A stretch of 64,000 nt of DNA from an uncultured Methylocystaceae bacterium (GTDB lineage Bacteria; Pseudomonadota; Alphaproteobacteria; Rhizobiales; Beijerinckiaceae): positions 124,001-188,000 of the forward strand of contig CAIQCB010000052.1 of assembly GCA_903870245.1 (NCBI GenBank). Reading direction: 5' to 3'. Position 1 is the stretch's first letter; every line of letters begins with the position of its first letter. This document shows positions 1 to 7,882 of the stretch, piece by piece. Position numbers and translations under genes: made by a program. The notes under the pieces were generated by a model. The model had not been told where the DNA came from, made no database searches, and saw nothing but the letters and a program-made list of their open reading frames with translations.

Positions 1-165
1 GCCCCCGGCCCGGAAAGTCAGGCGCTTGCGCGCCGGCGCGCCGAAGCGATCGTTCGCTATCTCAATCGCGAGGGACTGGACCATCGCCGGGCGATCGTTG
101 CGGATACGGAGCCGACGAACAGCCTTGAGCCCGGAGCGATTAGCCTCGGCGTCCGAAAATTCTGA
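1..165 (+). CDS. 3' end of a possible OmpA-domain protein (partial)
   Basis: Frame 1 is open from the window edge to TGA at 163-165, giving 54 residues. The stretch ALARRRAEAIVRYLNREGL resembles the helix of OmpA/MotB peptidoglycan-binding domains, where an RAxAVxxYL pattern precedes a short strand. The last strand (ISLGVRKF) would take the place of the usual final RRVE strand. The rest of the gene is outside the window, so domain and function are inferred from this fragment only. It lies 68 bases upstream of the EnvC-like gene on the same strand. Confidence 0.45.
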   Translation, partial: APGPESQALARRRAEAIVRYLNREGLDHRRAIVADTEPTNSLEPGAISLGVRKF

Positions 166-233
166 CGCTGCGCCCAAATCGGACCCGAATTCGCCCTCAT
201 GATCGCGGTCATCTCGAAACAGGGACGCGCGGC

Positions 234-1511
234 GTGAAACGGCAAAGATCGACCGGCCTCGCCGCCCTTTTCGCTTTGATCGCAGGCCAGGGGATCGCAG
301 GCCAGGGGATCGCAGGCCCAAACACTCAAAAGCCCATCGATCTTGACAGCAAGCGTCAGCAGCTACGCCAGATCGAGACCGGCGCCGAGGCGGCGCAGAA
401 CCGCTCTCGCGATCTCGCCGGCGCCATGGCCGACATTGCCGCAAGCCAGGCGCAAATGAAGATGCGGTTGCTTGAAGCCGCCTCCGCCCTTCAGCAAAGC
501 GAAACACAGGCGGCGGAGATCGAAATCCGCATCGACTCGCTGTCGCAACAGGAAAAAAACCTCGCCGGCGCGCTGGCCAGCCGCCGGGGCGACATCGCAA
601 AAATTCTGACGATCCTTCAGCGTATGGGGCGCAAGCCTCCGCCCGCCGTGCTGACCCGACCGCAGGACATGCTCGACGCGCTCAGAGGCGGACAGGCCCT
701 GGAAACGGCTCTGGAGCCGATCCGGACGCAGGCGAAAGTCCTGCAGGCCGACCTGACCGCTTTGTTGGCCCTGCGACGGCAGCTTGGCGTCGAACAGGCC
801 CGGCTGGCCGAGGCCAGCGCCCGGCTCAAGGCCCAGCGGGAGGAGTTGACGCAAACCGTCCAGGCTCGCCAGAAACAACTCGCCGGGGCGCAAAACGAGC
901 TGAACGCCGAAAAAGACAAGGCCAAGTCGCTGGCGCGACAGGCGACGACGCTGAAGGAGCTGATCAGACGGCTTGAAGGGCGGGAGGCCCTGAGCCGTCG
1001 CGACGCCGGGACGTCGCCGGCAGATGGGGCGGCCCTGCCCCGGGACCCCGGCCGTCTGGAGCCCGTGGTCGCGTTCGCCGATCTCAAAGGCAAGCTTCGA
1101 CTTCCCGCCGTCGGATCGATCGTTCGAGGCTATGGCGCGACAAACAACGAAGGTCTGGAAAAGGGCGTCTCCATCGCGACGCGCGAGAACGCAATCATCG
1201 TCGCCCCCAGCGATGGCCGGGTCTCCTATGCGGGACCCTATCGCAGCTATGGCCAACTCTTGATCATCAACGCCGGCGGCGGCTATTATATTGTGCTTGC
1301 CGGAATGAACCGCGCTAATGTGAACGTCGGCCAGTTCGTCCTTTCAGGCGAGCCAATCGGCGTTATGGGAGACGGCGTCGCGCAGACGACGGCGAGCATA
1401 GCAATTGGCGCTTCTAAACCCATTTTATACGTCGAGTTCCGTAAAGACGGAGCCTCGATTGACCCAGGCCCATGGTGGGCTACGTCAAGCAGTCGGAAGG
1501 GCGGCGGATGA
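234..1511 (+). CDS. EnvC-like murein hydrolase activator, degenerate LytM domain
   Basis: 425 residues from a GTG start. A short hydrophobic N-terminus (signal peptide) is followed by a long Gln/Ala/Glu/Arg-rich coiled coil (about residues 35-260) and a C-terminal LytM/M23 domain (about 300-415). The M23 domain lacks the HxxxD and HxH zinc ligands: the region from VSIATRENA to YVEFRKDG contains no histidine. This is typical of EnvC/NlpD-type proteins, which activate amidases rather than cut peptidoglycan themselves. The ending YVEFRKDG...IDPGPWW is usual for the family. It acts in the periplasm at division sites. Its TGA overlaps the ATG of ctpA, so the two are probably co-translated. The signal region carries an in-frame 15-base tandem repeat. 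Confidence 0.85.
   Translation: MKRQRSTGLAALFALIAGQGIAGQGIAGPNTQKPIDLDSKRQQLRQIETGAEAAQNRSRDLAGAMADIAASQAQMKMRLLEAASALQQSETQAAEIEIRIDSLSQQEKNLAGALASRRGDIAKILTILQRMGRKPPPAVLTRPQDMLDALRGGQALETALEPIRTQAKVLQADLTALLALRRQLGVEQARLAEASARLKAQREELTQTVQARQKQLAGAQNELNAEKDKAKSLARQATTLKELIRRLEGREALSRRDAGTSPADGAALPRDPGRLEPVVAFADLKGKLRLPAVGSIVRGYGATNNEGLEKGVSIATRENAIIVAPSDGRVSYAGPYRSYGQLLIINAGGGYYIVLAGMNRANVNVGQFVLSGEPIGVMGDGVAQTTASIAIGASKPILYVEFRKDGASIDPGPWWATSSSRKGGG
278..318 (+). repeat. 15-bp tandem repeat inside the envC signal-peptide region
   Basis: GATCGCAGGCCAGGG occurs at 278-292 and 293-307, with a partial third copy (11 bases) at 308-318. The unit length is a multiple of three, so it encodes the repeated pentapeptide seen as AGQGIAGQGIAG without shifting the frame. 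It looks like a slippage duplication. Confidence 0.9.
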
Positions 1512-2902
1512 TCATTCGCAAAACAGCTTTAGTCGCTACGGGGATCGCTATTGGAGTCGGCGCCGCGACTCTCGGTCAGGAAGCGCGGGCGCTTATGGGA
1601 TCGTCGCAGGCGCTGGCGGCATCCGCTGACACCTACAAACATCTCAGCCTGTTCGGCGATGTTTTCGATAAAGTCCGCGCCGATTATGTCGAGAAGCCGG
1701 ACGAACAGAAACTGGTTGAAAACGCCATCAATGGCATGTTGACCTCGCTCGACCCGCATTCGAGCTACCTGGACGCCAAGGGCTTCAAGGACATGCGGAC
1801 CCAGACCGAGGGCAAGTTTGGCGGTCTGGGCATTGAGGTCACGCAGGAAGACGGCATCATCAAGGTCGTTACGCCCATCGATGATACGCCGGCGTCGCGC
1901 GCCGGGCTTCTCTCCGGCGATCTGATCGGCGCCATCGACGACGAAAGCGTTCAGGGCATGACCCTCAATCAGGCCGTCGACAAAATGCGCGGCCAGATCA
2001 ACACGCCTGTGAAACTGACGATTTTCCGCGGCAAGGATAAACAGAAAATCGAGGTCAAGCTCACTCGCGCCGAGATCCACATCAAATCGGTGCGCTCCCA
2101 CAAACAGGGCGACGACGCTTATTATGTCCGCATCTCGCAGTTCAATGAGGAGACGGCGGACGGTTTGCGCACCGCCATGAACAAGGCGCAGCAGGAAATC
2201 CCCGCCGATAAATTCAAGGGCTACATCATCGATTTGCGCAACAATCCCGGCGGCCTCCTCGATCAGTCTATTCAGGTGGTCAACGCCTTTATCGACAAGG
2301 GCGAGATCGTCTCGACGCGCGGACGCAACGCCGAAGAGACCCAACGCTACAATGCGCGTCCGGGCGACCTCTCAAAAGGCAAGCCCGTCGTCGTCCTGAT
2401 TAACGGCGGCTCCGCCTCGGCTTCCGAAATCGTCGCTGGCGCCCTTCAGGATCACAAGCGCGCGACGCTGATCGGCACCCGCTCATTCGGCAAGGGTTCG
2501 GTGCAGACGATTATTCCGCTGGGCGGCAACAGTGGCGCCCTGCGACTGACGACGGCGCGTTATTACACGCCGTCGGGCCGCTCGATCCAGGCCAAAGGCA
2601 TCGATCCCGACATGATCATCCTGCAAGATGTGCCGGACGATCTGAAGGGCAAGGACGACACGAAGGGCGAAGCCTCGCTCAAGGGCCATCTGAAAAACGG
2701 CGAAGACGAGAAAACCGGTTCTCAGGCCTATGTTCCGCCGGACGAGAAAAAGGACAAGCAACTGACGGCCGCTATCGAACTGCTGCATGGCAAGCCAAGG
2801 GCGCAAATCCTCGCCGATCTGCAAACGAAAGAACCGGCCAAAGACGCCAAAGAGTCGAAAGACGCCAAGGACGCCGACAAGTCGGCGCCAAAGGCGAACT
2901 AA
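1508..2902 (+). CDS. ctpA: Carboxy-terminal processing protease CtpA (S41 family)
   Basis: 464 residues from ATG 1508, chosen because it overlaps the envC stop (ATGA) and follows a G-rich GGAAGGGCGGCGG. The order is an N-terminal signal/anchor, a PDZ domain (about 85-170) and the S41 serine protease core. The SASASE motif gives Ser304, and FGKGSVQ gives Lys329 and Gln333. The 25- and 4-residue spacings match the Ser-Lys-Gln set of E. coli Prc. The C-terminal tail is very rich in Lys, Asp and Glu. CtpA trims C-termini of envelope proteins. Linkage to envC suggests control of peptidoglycan hydrolysis, which is inference. Confidence 0.95.
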   Translation: MIIRKTALVATGIAIGVGAATLGQEARALMGSSQALAASADTYKHLSLFGDVFDKVRADYVEKPDEQKLVENAINGMLTSLDPHSSYLDAKGFKDMRTQTEGKFGGLGIEVTQEDGIIKVVTPIDDTPASRAGLLSGDLIGAIDDESVQGMTLNQAVDKMRGQINTPVKLTIFRGKDKQKIEVKLTRAEIHIKSVRSHKQGDDAYYVRISQFNEETADGLRTAMNKAQQEIPADKFKGYIIDLRNNPGGLLDQSIQVVNAFIDKGEIVSTRGRNAEETQRYNARPGDLSKGKPVVVLINGGSASASEIVAGALQDHKRATLIGTRSFGKGSVQTIIPLGGNSGALRLTTARYYTPSGRSIQAKGIDPDMIILQDVPDDLKGKDDTKGEASLKGHLKNGEDEKTGSQAYVPPDEKKDKQLTAAIELLHGKPRAQILADLQTKEPAKDAKESKDAKDADKSAPKAN

Positions 2903-2918
2903 GACCAGCAATTTCAGG

Positions 2919-2942
2919 GGTCGGACGTCTCGGCGTCCGACC
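2919..2942. other. Perfect hairpin between ctpA and ccmC
   Basis: GGTCGGACG and CGTCCGACC form a 9-bp stem around a 6-base loop, 17 bases after the ctpA stop. No T-run follows, so it is not a classical intrinsic terminator. It may attenuate read-through or protect the ctpA mRNA end. Confidence 0.6.
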
Positions 2943-2966
2943 TAGCAAGCGTGAAACGACGGCGCG

Positions 2967-3731
2967 ATGCCCAATATTCTCGACTACGCCAATCCGACGC
3001 GCTTTCTGAATTTCGCGCGCATTACGCTGCCCTGGCTCGGCGGCCTGAGCCTTGCGCTGCTTGCTGTCGGGCTTTACGGCGCCTTCACCGCGCCGCCCGA
3101 TTACCAGCAGGGCGAGACGGTGCGGATCATGTATATTCATGTGCCGGCGGCCTGGCTGGCGATCTTCGCCTATGTCGTCATGACCTCGGCGGCGCTTGGC
3201 GTTCTGGTCTGGAAACATCCGCTCGCCGACGCGGCGCAAAAAACCGCTGCGGGCCTTGGCGCCGCTTTCACCTTTGTTTGCCTCGTCACCGGCTCGCTGT
3301 GGGGCAAACCTATGTGGGGAACCTACTGGGTCTGGGACGCGCGGCTGACTTCCATGCTGGTGTTGTTCCTGCTTTACCTCGGCCTGATCGCGGTGCGCCA
3401 GACTATGGACGACACGCCGCGCGGAGCGCGCATCGCCTCAATCATGACGATCGTCGGCGCCATCGATATTCCGATCATCAAATATTCCGTCGACTGGTGG
3501 AACACGCTGCACCAACCGGCGTCAGTGTTTCGCGTCGGCGGACCGACGATCTCCGCCTCGATGCTCTGGCCCTTGCTGGTAATGGCGCTGGCCGCGACGA
3601 CACTGTTTTTGACGCTCCATTTCATGGCGATCCGCAATGAAATTCTACGCCGGCGACTTGCGAGATTGTCGATGCAGGCGCTGCATGAAGAAGCCCGGGC
3701 CGAGGAAATCGCGCTTGAGGCCGCGCCATGA
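2967..3731 (+). CDS. ccmC: Heme exporter/handling protein CcmC
   Basis: 254 residues, mostly hydrophobic with about six membrane segments. The tryptophan-rich heme-binding motif reads WGKPMWGTYWVWDARLTS, with conserved histidines in flanking loops (MYIHVPAAW; NTLHQPA). CcmC loads heme onto the chaperone CcmE in system I cytochrome c maturation, on the periplasmic side of the inner membrane. The stop overlaps the ccmD start (ATGA). The ccmA and ccmB genes often found upstream are absent; ctpA is there instead. Confidence 0.95.
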   Translation: MPNILDYANPTRFLNFARITLPWLGGLSLALLAVGLYGAFTAPPDYQQGETVRIMYIHVPAAWLAIFAYVVMTSAALGVLVWKHPLADAAQKTAAGLGAAFTFVCLVTGSLWGKPMWGTYWVWDARLTSMLVLFLLYLGLIAVRQTMDDTPRGARIASIMTIVGAIDIPIIKYSVDWWNTLHQPASVFRVGGPTISASMLWPLLVMALAATTLFLTLHFMAIRNEILRRRLARLSMQALHEEARAEEIALEAAP

Positions 3732-3886
3732 CCGAACACGCCAGCTTTGTGCTTCTCGCCTATGCGACATGCTTTGTGACGATTGGCGGCGTCGCCTTGC
3801 GGATCGCGCTCGAGTATCGGCGTCTGCGCGGCGAACTCTCACGCTATAATCAGAACGCATCTTCTCATTCGGGAGATGACGCTTGA
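3728..3886 (+). CDS. ccmD: Heme exporter protein CcmD
   Basis: 52 residues. It begins MTEHASFVLLAYATCF, has one membrane helix, and continues with a charged juxtamembrane stretch (ALEYRRLRGELSRY) and a polar tail. This size and topology are typical of CcmD, which helps release holo-CcmE from the CcmABC complex. The ATG overlaps the ccmC stop, and its own TGA overlaps the TTG start of ccmG, so all three are translationally linked. Confidence 0.92.
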   Translation: MTEHASFVLLAYATCFVTIGGVALRIALEYRRLRGELSRYNQNASSHSGDDA

Positions 3887-4506
3887 GCAGCCCGGAGCGA
3901 GACGCGCCGCAAAAAGCCTCCGGCCTGCGCTTTTTGCCTCTTGTTCTTTTCGCCTTGCTCGCCGCTTTGTTTCTTGCGCGGCTGTTCGCGGGCGATGCGG
4001 CGCGATTGCCCTCCGCGCTGATCGACAAACCGGCGCCGGATTTTGAATTGGCGGCGCTGCCCGGCATGGATGCGACGCCCGGCCTCAAGACCGGAGATTT
4101 GCGCCAGGGTCATGTCAGCATCGTCAATGTCTTCGCGAGCTGGTGCGCGCCCTGCCGGATGGAGCATCCGACGCTGATGCAACTTTCCCGGGACGAGTCG
4201 CTGAAGGCGATGGGCGTTGAACTCTACGGCCTCTCCTACAAGGACGAACCGGAAAACGCCCTCGGCTTTCTGAGAGAAGAAGGCAATCCGTTCCAGCGGA
4301 TCGGCGTCGATCCCGCCGGCCGCACGGCCATCGACTTTGGCGTCTACGGCGTGCCGGAAACCTTTATCGTGGCTGGCGACGGCGTCATCGCCTACAAATT
4401 TGTCGGGCCGCTGACGCCTGGCGCGGTGGCGAAGTTCCTGATGCCGGCCATTCAGCAGGCCGCGCACAAAACCCAGCCTGCCGCCGTAAAAGCTAACCAG
4501 CCCTGA
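3883..4506 (+). CDS. ccmG: Thiol:disulfide interchange protein CcmG/DsbE
   Basis: 207 residues from a TTG start that overlaps the ccmD stop (TTGA). There is one N-terminal membrane anchor (FLPLVLFALLAALFLARL) and a periplasmic thioredoxin fold. The active site WCAPC places the redox pair at Cys88 and Cys91, and a family-typical GVYGVPETF segment (cis-proline) lies in the C-terminal half. CcmG reduces apocytochrome c thiols before heme ligation. The last 14 bases overlap the convergent permease gene. Confidence 0.95.
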   Translation: MSSPERDAPQKASGLRFLPLVLFALLAALFLARLFAGDAARLPSALIDKPAPDFELAALPGMDATPGLKTGDLRQGHVSIVNVFASWCAPCRMEHPTLMQLSRDESLKAMGVELYGLSYKDEPENALGFLREEGNPFQRIGVDPAGRTAIDFGVYGVPETFIVAGDGVIAYKFVGPLTPGAVAKFLMPAIQQAAHKTQPAAVKANQP

Positions 4507-5233
4507 GAAACAGGCCCACCGTTAACGCCGCACCGACGCATAGAACAAGGGCGCGCAAGAGTTTCGGATCGATAACCTGTAACAGCCTGGAGCCGAACAC
4601 GCCGCCAATCGTCGCGCCGACGGCGGTGATGAGCGCCTGTGTTGCGTGCAGATCCGGCGAGAATACAAATATCGCAACAGCCGAAGCGTTCATGACGCCG
4701 GCGAGAACATTTTTGGTTGCGCTGGCCGCACGCACGTCCTGACCCGCCGTGGTCAGGGCCGCCATCATCAAAAAGCCGATGCCGCCGCCGAAATAGCCGC
4801 CGTAAATCGAAATCAGAAACTGTAGCAAGCCGACGAGCGGCGCCGGCGGATGAACATGCGATGCGCCGGGTTTTCGCAAGAAACTACCCCAGCCGAAAAT
4901 CGCCGTGGCGAACAACACCAGCCATGGCGCGAGTTGCGCGAATAGCCCGCGCGGGGTCAGCAACAGGACGCCTGCGCCGATCACTCCGCCGGCGATGCTG
5001 ATCAGGAACAATGTTCGAAGCGACAGGCCGCCAGCGCCTGAGGCGAATTTGCGGCCTGTCCAACCCGTGGCGATCTGCGCCGGAAACAAAGCGACGCAGG
5101 ATGTGATGTTGGCGGCAAGGGCGTCCATGCCGGTGAACATCAGCGTCGGCAAGGTCAGAAAGGAGCCGCCGCCAGCAAGCGCGTTCTGGGCCCCCGCCCA
5201 CATCGCGACGAAGAACAGGATCACAAAGGCCAT
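4493..5233 (-). CDS. TSUP (TauE/SafE) family membrane permease
   Basis: 246 residues, almost entirely hydrophobic with about seven to eight membrane segments. The family motif region is present twice: GAQNALAGGGSFLTLPTL near the N-terminus and YGGYFGGGIGFLMMAAL in the middle. TSUP proteins move sulfite, sulfonates or other small anions across the inner membrane; the substrate cannot be told from sequence. It is convergent with ccmG (14-base overlap) and lies downstream of hss on the same strand. Confidence 0.88.
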   Translation of the reverse strand: MAFVILFFVAMWAGAQNALAGGGSFLTLPTLMFTGMDALAANITSCVALFPAQIATGWTGRKFASGAGGLSLRTLFLISIAGGVIGAGVLLLTPRGLFAQLAPWLVLFATAIFGWGSFLRKPGASHVHPPAPLVGLLQFLISIYGGYFGGGIGFLMMAALTTAGQDVRAASATKNVLAGVMNASAVAIFVFSPDLHATQALITAVGATIGGVFGSRLLQVIDPKLLRALVLCVGAALTVGLFLRAG

Positions 5234-5303
5234 GACAGCCTATGACAGGGCGCGCCAACAGAGACAAGCGCCCTGCATGGCGGTCTCTCCAGATTACGAG
5301 AAC

Positions 5304-5333
5304 CGCCGTCCCGAACCTTGGAATGGGACGGCG
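5304..5333. other. Strong hairpin between hss and the TSUP gene
   Basis: CGCCGTCCC and GGGACGGCG form a perfect 9-bp stem with a 12-base loop, 22 bases after the hss stop on the minus strand. There is no T-run after it in either direction, so at most it is a pause or processing site between hss and the downstream permease gene. Confidence 0.55.
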
Positions 5334-5355
5334 TTGAACAGCGGGCTCTGGAGGG

Positions 5356-6789
5356 CTAACGCGCCAGAATATTTTTGAACTGCCAGGGATCGCTCTCGTC
5401 GATATCCTCGGGGAAAAGTCCCGGCCGACCGTGAAGCGGCGTCCAGTCGGTGTAATAGCCTTTCACCGGGCCAAGATAGGGTAATTGCACTTCAAGGCAG
5501 CGTTTGTAGTCGACCTCGTCGGCCTCGACGATGCCGGACTCGGGATTCTCCAGCGCCCAAACCATGCCGGCCAGTGCGGCTGAGGAAACCTGAAGGCCCG
5601 TAGCGTTCTGGTAGGGCGCGAGATCGCGGGTCTCCTCAATGGAAAGCTGCGAGCCATACCAATAGGCGTTCTTTTTGTGGCCGTAGAGCAGCACGCCCAG
5701 TTCATCAACGCCATCAACGATTTCATGCTCGTCGAGAATTTTCCAGCTATCTTGCATCTTGCCGGCCTGGCCGAACATTTCATGCAGCGACAGCACAGCG
5801 TCGTCGGCCGGATGGTAGGCGTAATGACAGGTCGGTCGATACACCGCCTTTCCGGCGGCGTCGCGCACGGTGAGATAATCTGCGATCGAGATCGATTCAT
5901 TGTGCGTGACCAGAAAACCATACTGCGGTCCCGGCGTCGGCGCCCAAGAACGCACGCGTGTGTTGGCGCCGGGAGAAAGCAGATAGATCGCGGCGCCGCA
6001 GCCGGTCGAATGGGTTCGGCCGATATCCGGCAAAGTTTTTTCGTGCGTGCCCCAGCCCAGTTCGGCCGGCTGCAAGCCCTCGGAGACAAACCCCTCGACA
6101 GACCAGGTATTGACGAAGACGTTGCGCGGCTTGGGTTCGCGCGCCCGTTGGGTGTCGCGTTCCGCAATATGGATGCCCTTGACGCCAAGTTTTTGCGCCA
6201 GAGCGCCCCAGTCGGCGCGCGTCTGCGGCTCGCTGTCCAGCGCGCCCAGGTCTTTGGCGATATTGACGAGCGCCTGTTTCACGAACCAGGACACCATGCC
6301 GGGATTGGCGCCGACGCAGGAGATGGCCGTCGCGCCACCCGGATTGTTGCGGCGTTCCTCAAGAATAGTTTCCCGCAGCGCGTAATTGGTGCGAGCGTCA
6401 TTGCCCTTGTTTTTGTCGAAATAGAAACCGGGCCAGGGCTCGACGACCGTGTCGACATAGAGCGCCTTGAGTTCGCGCGCGAGCTTGATGATCGCCAACG
6501 ACGAAACATCGACCGAGAGATTGACGATGAAGGGCTGGCCGCCGCCTTTGGTCAGCAAAGGGGTCAATATTTGCCGGTAATTCTCTGGAGTCAGCTTTTC
6601 CTGGAGGAACGCAAGGCCGCGCTCGTCGAGCAGCCGGCGATGGGCATCCACCGGATCGATCACGGTAAAACGCGATTTGTCGAAATCGAAGTGCCGCTCG
6701 ATCAACGGCAGAATGCCTCGGCCAATAGAGCCAAAGCCAATTAAAACAACAGGTCCGGTGATTTTTCCATAAACGGGCCAGACGGACAT
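5356..6789 (-). CDS. hss: Homospermidine synthase
   Basis: 477 residues, the same length as I recall for the well-studied Blastochloris viridis enzyme. The start is ATG 6789 (MSVWPVYGKITG), which has AGGAG about 10 bases upstream; an in-frame ATG 22 codons earlier has no such site. The N-terminal Rossmann motif GFGSIGRG binds NAD. The enzyme makes sym-homospermidine from putrescine (or putrescine plus spermidine) with NAD as a prosthetic group, in the cytosol. Homospermidine is the main long polyamine of many alphaproteobacteria. The divergent CHAD-domain gene starts 148 bases away. Confidence 0.95.
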   Translation of the reverse strand: MSVWPVYGKITGPVVLIGFGSIGRGILPLIERHFDFDKSRFTVIDPVDAHRRLLDERGLAFLQEKLTPENYRQILTPLLTKGGGQPFIVNLSVDVSSLAIIKLARELKALYVDTVVEPWPGFYFDKNKGNDARTNYALRETILEERRNNPGGATAISCVGANPGMVSWFVKQALVNIAKDLGALDSEPQTRADWGALAQKLGVKGIHIAERDTQRAREPKPRNVFVNTWSVEGFVSEGLQPAELGWGTHEKTLPDIGRTHSTGCGAAIYLLSPGANTRVRSWAPTPGPQYGFLVTHNESISIADYLTVRDAAGKAVYRPTCHYAYHPADDAVLSLHEMFGQAGKMQDSWKILDEHEIVDGVDELGVLLYGHKKNAYWYGSQLSIEETRDLAPYQNATGLQVSSAALAGMVWALENPESGIVEADEVDYKRCLEVQLPYLGPVKGYYTDWTPLHGRPGLFPEDIDESDPWQFKNILAR

Positions 6790-6937
6790 TCGGCTTTTCT
6801 CCTGCGGGCGGAACATGCTGCGCTGCGATAAAGCAAGAGCCGGCTTTATAATCAAGTGCGACGCGCGCGCCGGATTTCTCGCTGTTGATTATGACAGTCG
6901 CCTCGCCACACTGTTCTTGCGCCATGGGCCGGGACTA

Positions 6938-7882
6938 ATGAGCCACAAAACAGAATTGCCGTCGCCCCTCGGCGACGGGGCTAGAGCCGCCGTCGGCGGC
7001 GCGCCGATCCGGATTGCGACGCACGACTCCATTGAGACGGCGGCCAGCCTGATTATTAACGATTGTCTTGATCGTTTCGTCGCCAACAGAGCGATCTTCC
7101 TGCAGAGGGAGACGGAGGAGAGCGTCCATCAGATGCGGGTGGCGCTGCGCCGCTTGCGCGCTGCTCTCGGTCTTTTTCGCGTCGCGTTGAGCGGAACGGC
7201 GCTGACCTCGGCGGCGGCGCGCGCGCAAAGCATTGCGAGGGCGCTCGGCGACGCCCGCGACGGCGATGTGTTTCTGGAGATGCTGGCGACCGGCCCCGGC
7301 GACGCCGAAGACGCTCCGGATCTTGCAATGCTCCGGGTCGCAGCGCGACAGCGACGCGACGCAGGTTATTCGTGCGCAAGCAAAATCCTGAAAGACGCTG
7401 CGACGACGCTTTTCGTCGACGATTTGCGACGCCTGCTCGCTGCGCGGGACTGGAGCGTCATGCCTGGCGCCGAGGCGGCGGGGTCGGCGCGCGATTTCGC
7501 TCGCAACGCCCTCTCCAGACTGAAAAAGCGGGCGCGTCGAAAGTTCCGGGACCTCGCCGCTCAAACGCCGGAGGAGCGCCACGAAGCGCGTATCGCACTC
7601 AAGAAATTACGTTACGCAGCCGAATTTTTCGAAGATCTTTTCGGACGTCAAAAGGCGGCGCGCGCCTGTATTCGCGCGCTCGCCGCGCTACAGGATGGGC
7701 TTGGCGGATTTAACGATCTGGCCGCCGCGAAACGCCAGATCGACCTCTTGCACGCCAACGAAGGTTCGCTGGCGCTCGCGGCCGGTTTTGTGCGTGGCTG
7801 GTTCGCCCATGCGGCTTGCGCGAGCATCGACCATGCGCATGAGAGCGAAAAAAACTTTAAAGACCTCAAGACATTTTGGTGA
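6938..7882 (+). CDS. CHAD domain protein
   Basis: About 314 residues from ATG 6938; an in-frame ATG at 6815 would add 41 unconserved-looking residues. The whole protein is a helical CHAD domain with the basic, histidine-containing repeats of the family: ESVHQMRVALRRLRAAL in the first half and EERHEARIALKKLRYAAEFF in the second. CHAD domains bind polyphosphate through such basic surfaces. No CYTH/triphosphatase domain is fused. Its 3' end overlaps the convergent LplT-Aas gene by 17 bases. Divergence from the polyamine gene hss is notable because polyphosphate and polyamines bind each other; any functional link is inference. Confidence 0.85.
   Translation: MSHKTELPSPLGDGARAAVGGAPIRIATHDSIETAASLIINDCLDRFVANRAIFLQRETEESVHQMRVALRRLRAALGLFRVALSGTALTSAAARAQSIARALGDARDGDVFLEMLATGPGDAEDAPDLAMLRVAARQRRDAGYSCASKILKDAATTLFVDDLRRLLAARDWSVMPGAEAAGSARDFARNALSRLKKRARRKFRDLAAQTPEERHEARIALKKLRYAAEFFEDLFGRQKAARACIRALAALQDGLGGFNDLAAAKRQIDLLHANEGSLALAAGFVRGWFAHAACASIDHAHESEKNFKDLKTFW

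Noticed and set aside
5677-6744. Plus-strand open frame of 355 codons
   Set aside because: Antisense to homospermidine synthase with no recognisable domain or ribosome site.
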